DNA of 15,620 bases from Patescibacteria group bacterium AH-259-L07 (GTDB lineage: Bacteria > Patescibacteriota > Patescibacteriia > UBA2591 > UBA6264), in the NCBI GenBank assembly GCA_027718005.1, contig JALLOP010000026.1:1-15620 (forward strand), read 5' to 3'. Below the pieces are notes generated by a model, which searched no databases, was not told the DNA's origin, and worked only from the letters and a program-made list of their open reading frames with translations. Position numbers and translations under genes: made by a program. Shown here one piece after another: positions 13,938 through 15,620 of the stretch. Position 1 is the stretch's first letter, and each line of letters opens with the position of its first letter.

Positions 13938-15620
13938 ATGAATCAAGAAACTAAAACTTGTCGGAATTGCCAAAGCGAGTTCATAATTGAACCTGAGGAT
14001 TTTGATTTTTATAACAAAATCAACGTTCCTTCACCAACGTTTTGTCCGGCTTGTCGGCTGCAGCGACGACTTGCATGGCGCAATGATCGCACCCTGTATA
14101 AGAGAAAATGCAGTCTTTGTAAAGAAGAGATTATTGCCATGTATTCCTCCGAGGTTGCATTTCCTGTTTACTGTCGATCGTGCTGGTATTCTGATAAATG
14201 GGGAGGATTAGAATATGGTCAAGGGTATAATTTTAGTTTGTCCTTTCTTGAACAGTTTAAAAAATTAATGCATACGGTACCACGGCTCGCACTCCAAGTT
14301 GATAATTGTGTAAACTGTGATTATACGAATCAGATTGTTGATAGTAAGAATTGTTATCTTGTTAGTTCAGCTTCGGATAATGAAGATTGTATGTATAGTC
14401 ATAGAATTTTGAATTCTAAAAATTTGGTAGATTGTTTTCTCTTGCTTAAATCTGAGAATTGCTATGAATCAATAGAGTGCTGGGATTGCTCGCAGCTTAT
14501 TTTTTCAGAAAACGCGGCTGATAATTTTAATCTTTTATTTTGTTATGACGCCCGTGGTTCACAAAATTGTTTTATGAGCTCTAATTTGCGACTGGCATCA
14601 TATCATTTCTATAATCAAAAGCTTTCTTCGCAGGAATTTAAGAAAAGGATGAAACAGATTGATACGGGTTCATATAAAAATATTCAACACTACAGAAAAG
14701 AATTTGATGGTTTGTTACAAAAAAATATTCATAGATATTCTAATTTCAAAAACGTGGTTAATTCAGTCGGTGATTCTTTTAGCAATGCCAAGAATTGTTA
14801 TTACTTTTTTAATGGGGCTGACGCGGAAAATTGCCGTTATTGCCTTTTTGTTAATGATGCGAAAGACTCAGTAGATATCAATAATGGGTGTTGCACTATG
14901 GAGCTTAATTATGAGGTGTGCACCACAGGAGTAAAGGCATACAATATTAAATTTTCTGTTGATACCTGGCCTGAGGCCAGAAATATTTCTTATTCAGATT
15001 GCTGCAGAAATGGCTCACACGATCTTTTCGGGTGTATATCTTTGAGAAAAAAGAGTTATTGCATTTTAAACAAGCAATATAATAGACAAGAATATGAGAA
15101 ACTTAGAGAAAAAATCATTCGACATATGAATGACATGCCCTATACAGATAAAAAGAACAGAATTTACGAATATGGAGAATTTTTTCCAGCTGAACTCTCG
15201 CCCTTTGCTTATAATGAGAGTGTAGCACAAGAATATTTCCCTTTGAGCCAGGAGCAGGCTATACAACAAAACTATGGGTGGAGAAAAATAGACAAGCCGC
15301 GGTATCAGCCAACCATCGAGACTGACGCATTGCCGGATCATATTAAAGACGTAAACGATGATATTCTTGATCAAATTATTACTTGTGCACATAAGGGCAG
15401 GTGTAATGATCAATGTACAACCGCGTTTAAAATCATTTCGGACGAACTTAATTTTTATAGAAGAATGAATCTTCCATTGCCACGGCTATGTCCCAACTGC
15501 CGTCATTACGAGAGGTTTAAAAGGCGAAAGCCTATAAAATTATGGCGTCGTCAATGTATGTGTGATTACAAGGTTTATAAAAATACAAGAGAGCACAAGC
15601 ATCGTCCAAAAGGAAGGTGT
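13938..15620 (+). CDS. Multi-zinc-ribbon Cys-rich protein, array copy 8 (3' partial)
   Basis: From ATG 13938 the frame is open for 561 codons to the window edge with no stop. Ribbons A (C8, C11, C36, C39) and B (C58, C61, C79, C82) are intact. The first central half is unusual: where other copies have N-C-F-G-C-x-N-L-R-N-K it reads N-C-F-M-S-S-N-L-R-L-A, and several rungs lack Cys. The second half ends D-L-F-G-C-I-S-L-R-K-K. A' is the long form (C-A-H-K-G-R-C-x3-C). In B' the C-Q-C-A-G-E-K-S-D-N block is shortened to C-M-C-D-Y-K-V-Y, and E-H-F-H becomes E-H-K-H-R-P-K-G-R-C. About 20-30 residues are expected beyond the edge. The start is 34 nt after the ASCH-like gene, without SD. Function unknown; zinc binding inferred. 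Confidence 0.9.
   Translation, partial: MNQETKTCRNCQSEFIIEPEDFDFYNKINVPSPTFCPACRLQRRLAWRNDRTLYKRKCSLCKEEIIAMYSSEVAFPVYCRSCWYSDKWGGLEYGQGYNFSLSFLEQFKKLMHTVPRLALQVDNCVNCDYTNQIVDSKNCYLVSSASDNEDCMYSHRILNSKNLVDCFLLLKSENCYESIECWDCSQLIFSENAADNFNLLFCYDARGSQNCFMSSNLRLASYHFYNQKLSSQEFKKRMKQIDTGSYKNIQHYRKEFDGLLQKNIHRYSNFKNVVNSVGDSFSNAKNCYYFFNGADAENCRYCLFVNDAKDSVDINNGCCTMELNYEVCTTGVKAYNIKFSVDTWPEARNISYSDCCRNGSHDLFGCISLRKKSYCILNKQYNRQEYEKLREKIIRHMNDMPYTDKKNRIYEYGEFFPAELSPFAYNESVAQEYFPLSQEQAIQQNYGWRKIDKPRYQPTIETDALPDHIKDVNDDILDQIITCAHKGRCNDQCTTAFKIISDELNFYRRMNLPLPRLCPNCRHYERFKRRKPIKLWRRQCMCDYKVYKNTREHKHRPKGRC

Larger units (their letters stand above)
1..15620 (+). other. Tandem array of eight multi-zinc-ribbon paralogs
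   Basis: Eight homologous genes follow one another head to tail on the same strand, interrupted only by a DUF3800 gene and an ASCH-like gene. All copies share the same order of modules: ribbon pair A-B, two related Cys-rich central halves, a linker with Y-G-E-F-F-P, and ribbon pair A'-B' ending (in every complete copy) in C-Y-x-x-E-V-V. Spacers are short (-4 to 107 bp, apart from one of 201 bp), so cotranscription of large parts is likely. The array runs off both edges of the window, so the true copy number is at least eight. Homology among the copies is read directly from the translations; the functional meaning is unknown. Confidence 0.95.

Noticed and set aside
15066..15413. 115-codon minus-strand frame
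   Set aside because: It lies opposite the conserved linker of copy 8; its openness follows from codon use of the sense gene.

Overview
The window is almost entirely one same-strand tandem array of eight paralogous genes. They encode long (554-598 aa when complete), cysteine-rich, multi-zinc-ribbon proteins. The first copy is cut by the left edge and the eighth is cut by the right edge. Two small unrelated genes, a DUF3800-type protein and an ASCH/PUA-like protein, sit between the later copies. No rRNA, tRNA, CRISPR array, integrase or transposase is visible.

Organism: most likely a Candidate Phyla Radiation / Patescibacteria (Parcubacteria-like) bacterium. This is inferred from the protein family, which I recall (unverified) as common and usually unnamed in such genomes, from the AT-rich 'aattaagaattatg'-type leaders, from the general lack of Shine-Dalgarno sequences, and from short palindromic intergenic repeats. 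TGA is used as a stop at the ends of copies 1 and 5, so the UGA=Gly code of Gracilibacteria/SR1 does not apply.

Layout: copy 1 (1-1742, 5' partial); a 201-bp spacer with two related palindromic repeats enclosing the tail of one lost copy and the head of another; copy 2 (1944-3719); a short spacer with a different palindrome and a second 'ghost' tail; copy 3 (3823-5487, the most compact copy); copy 4 (5519-7294); copy 5 (7312-9105); copy 6 (9102-10898, ATGA overlap with copy 5); DUF3800 gene (10920-11639); a 107-bp spacer; copy 7 (11747-13543); ASCH-like gene (13551-13904); copy 8 (13938 to the window end, 3' partial).

Protein design: each copy starts with a zf-trcl-like ribbon (A) followed by a CxxC-x17-CxxC ribbon (B). 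Next comes a central body made of two related Cys/Tyr/Asn-rich halves, each ending in a GC-x-(N/G)-L-R-N-K-x-Y...N-x-x-Y-S-K-E-E-Y signature. A conserved linker (Y-G-E-F-F-P-x-E-L-S-P-F-x-Y-N-E-T) follows, and then a second A'-B' ribbon pair homologous to the N-terminal pair. In copy 3 all eight cysteines of the two pairs have identical spacing. No signal peptide or membrane segment is visible, so the proteins are probably cytoplasmic. Their function is unknown; nucleic-acid binding or metal handling are only guesses.

The ends of the genes are much more conserved between copies than the centres, even at DNA level. Ribbon subtypes are combined in all possible ways, and remnants of deleted copies are visible. 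The locus therefore looks like an actively recombining, expanding and contracting paralog array.
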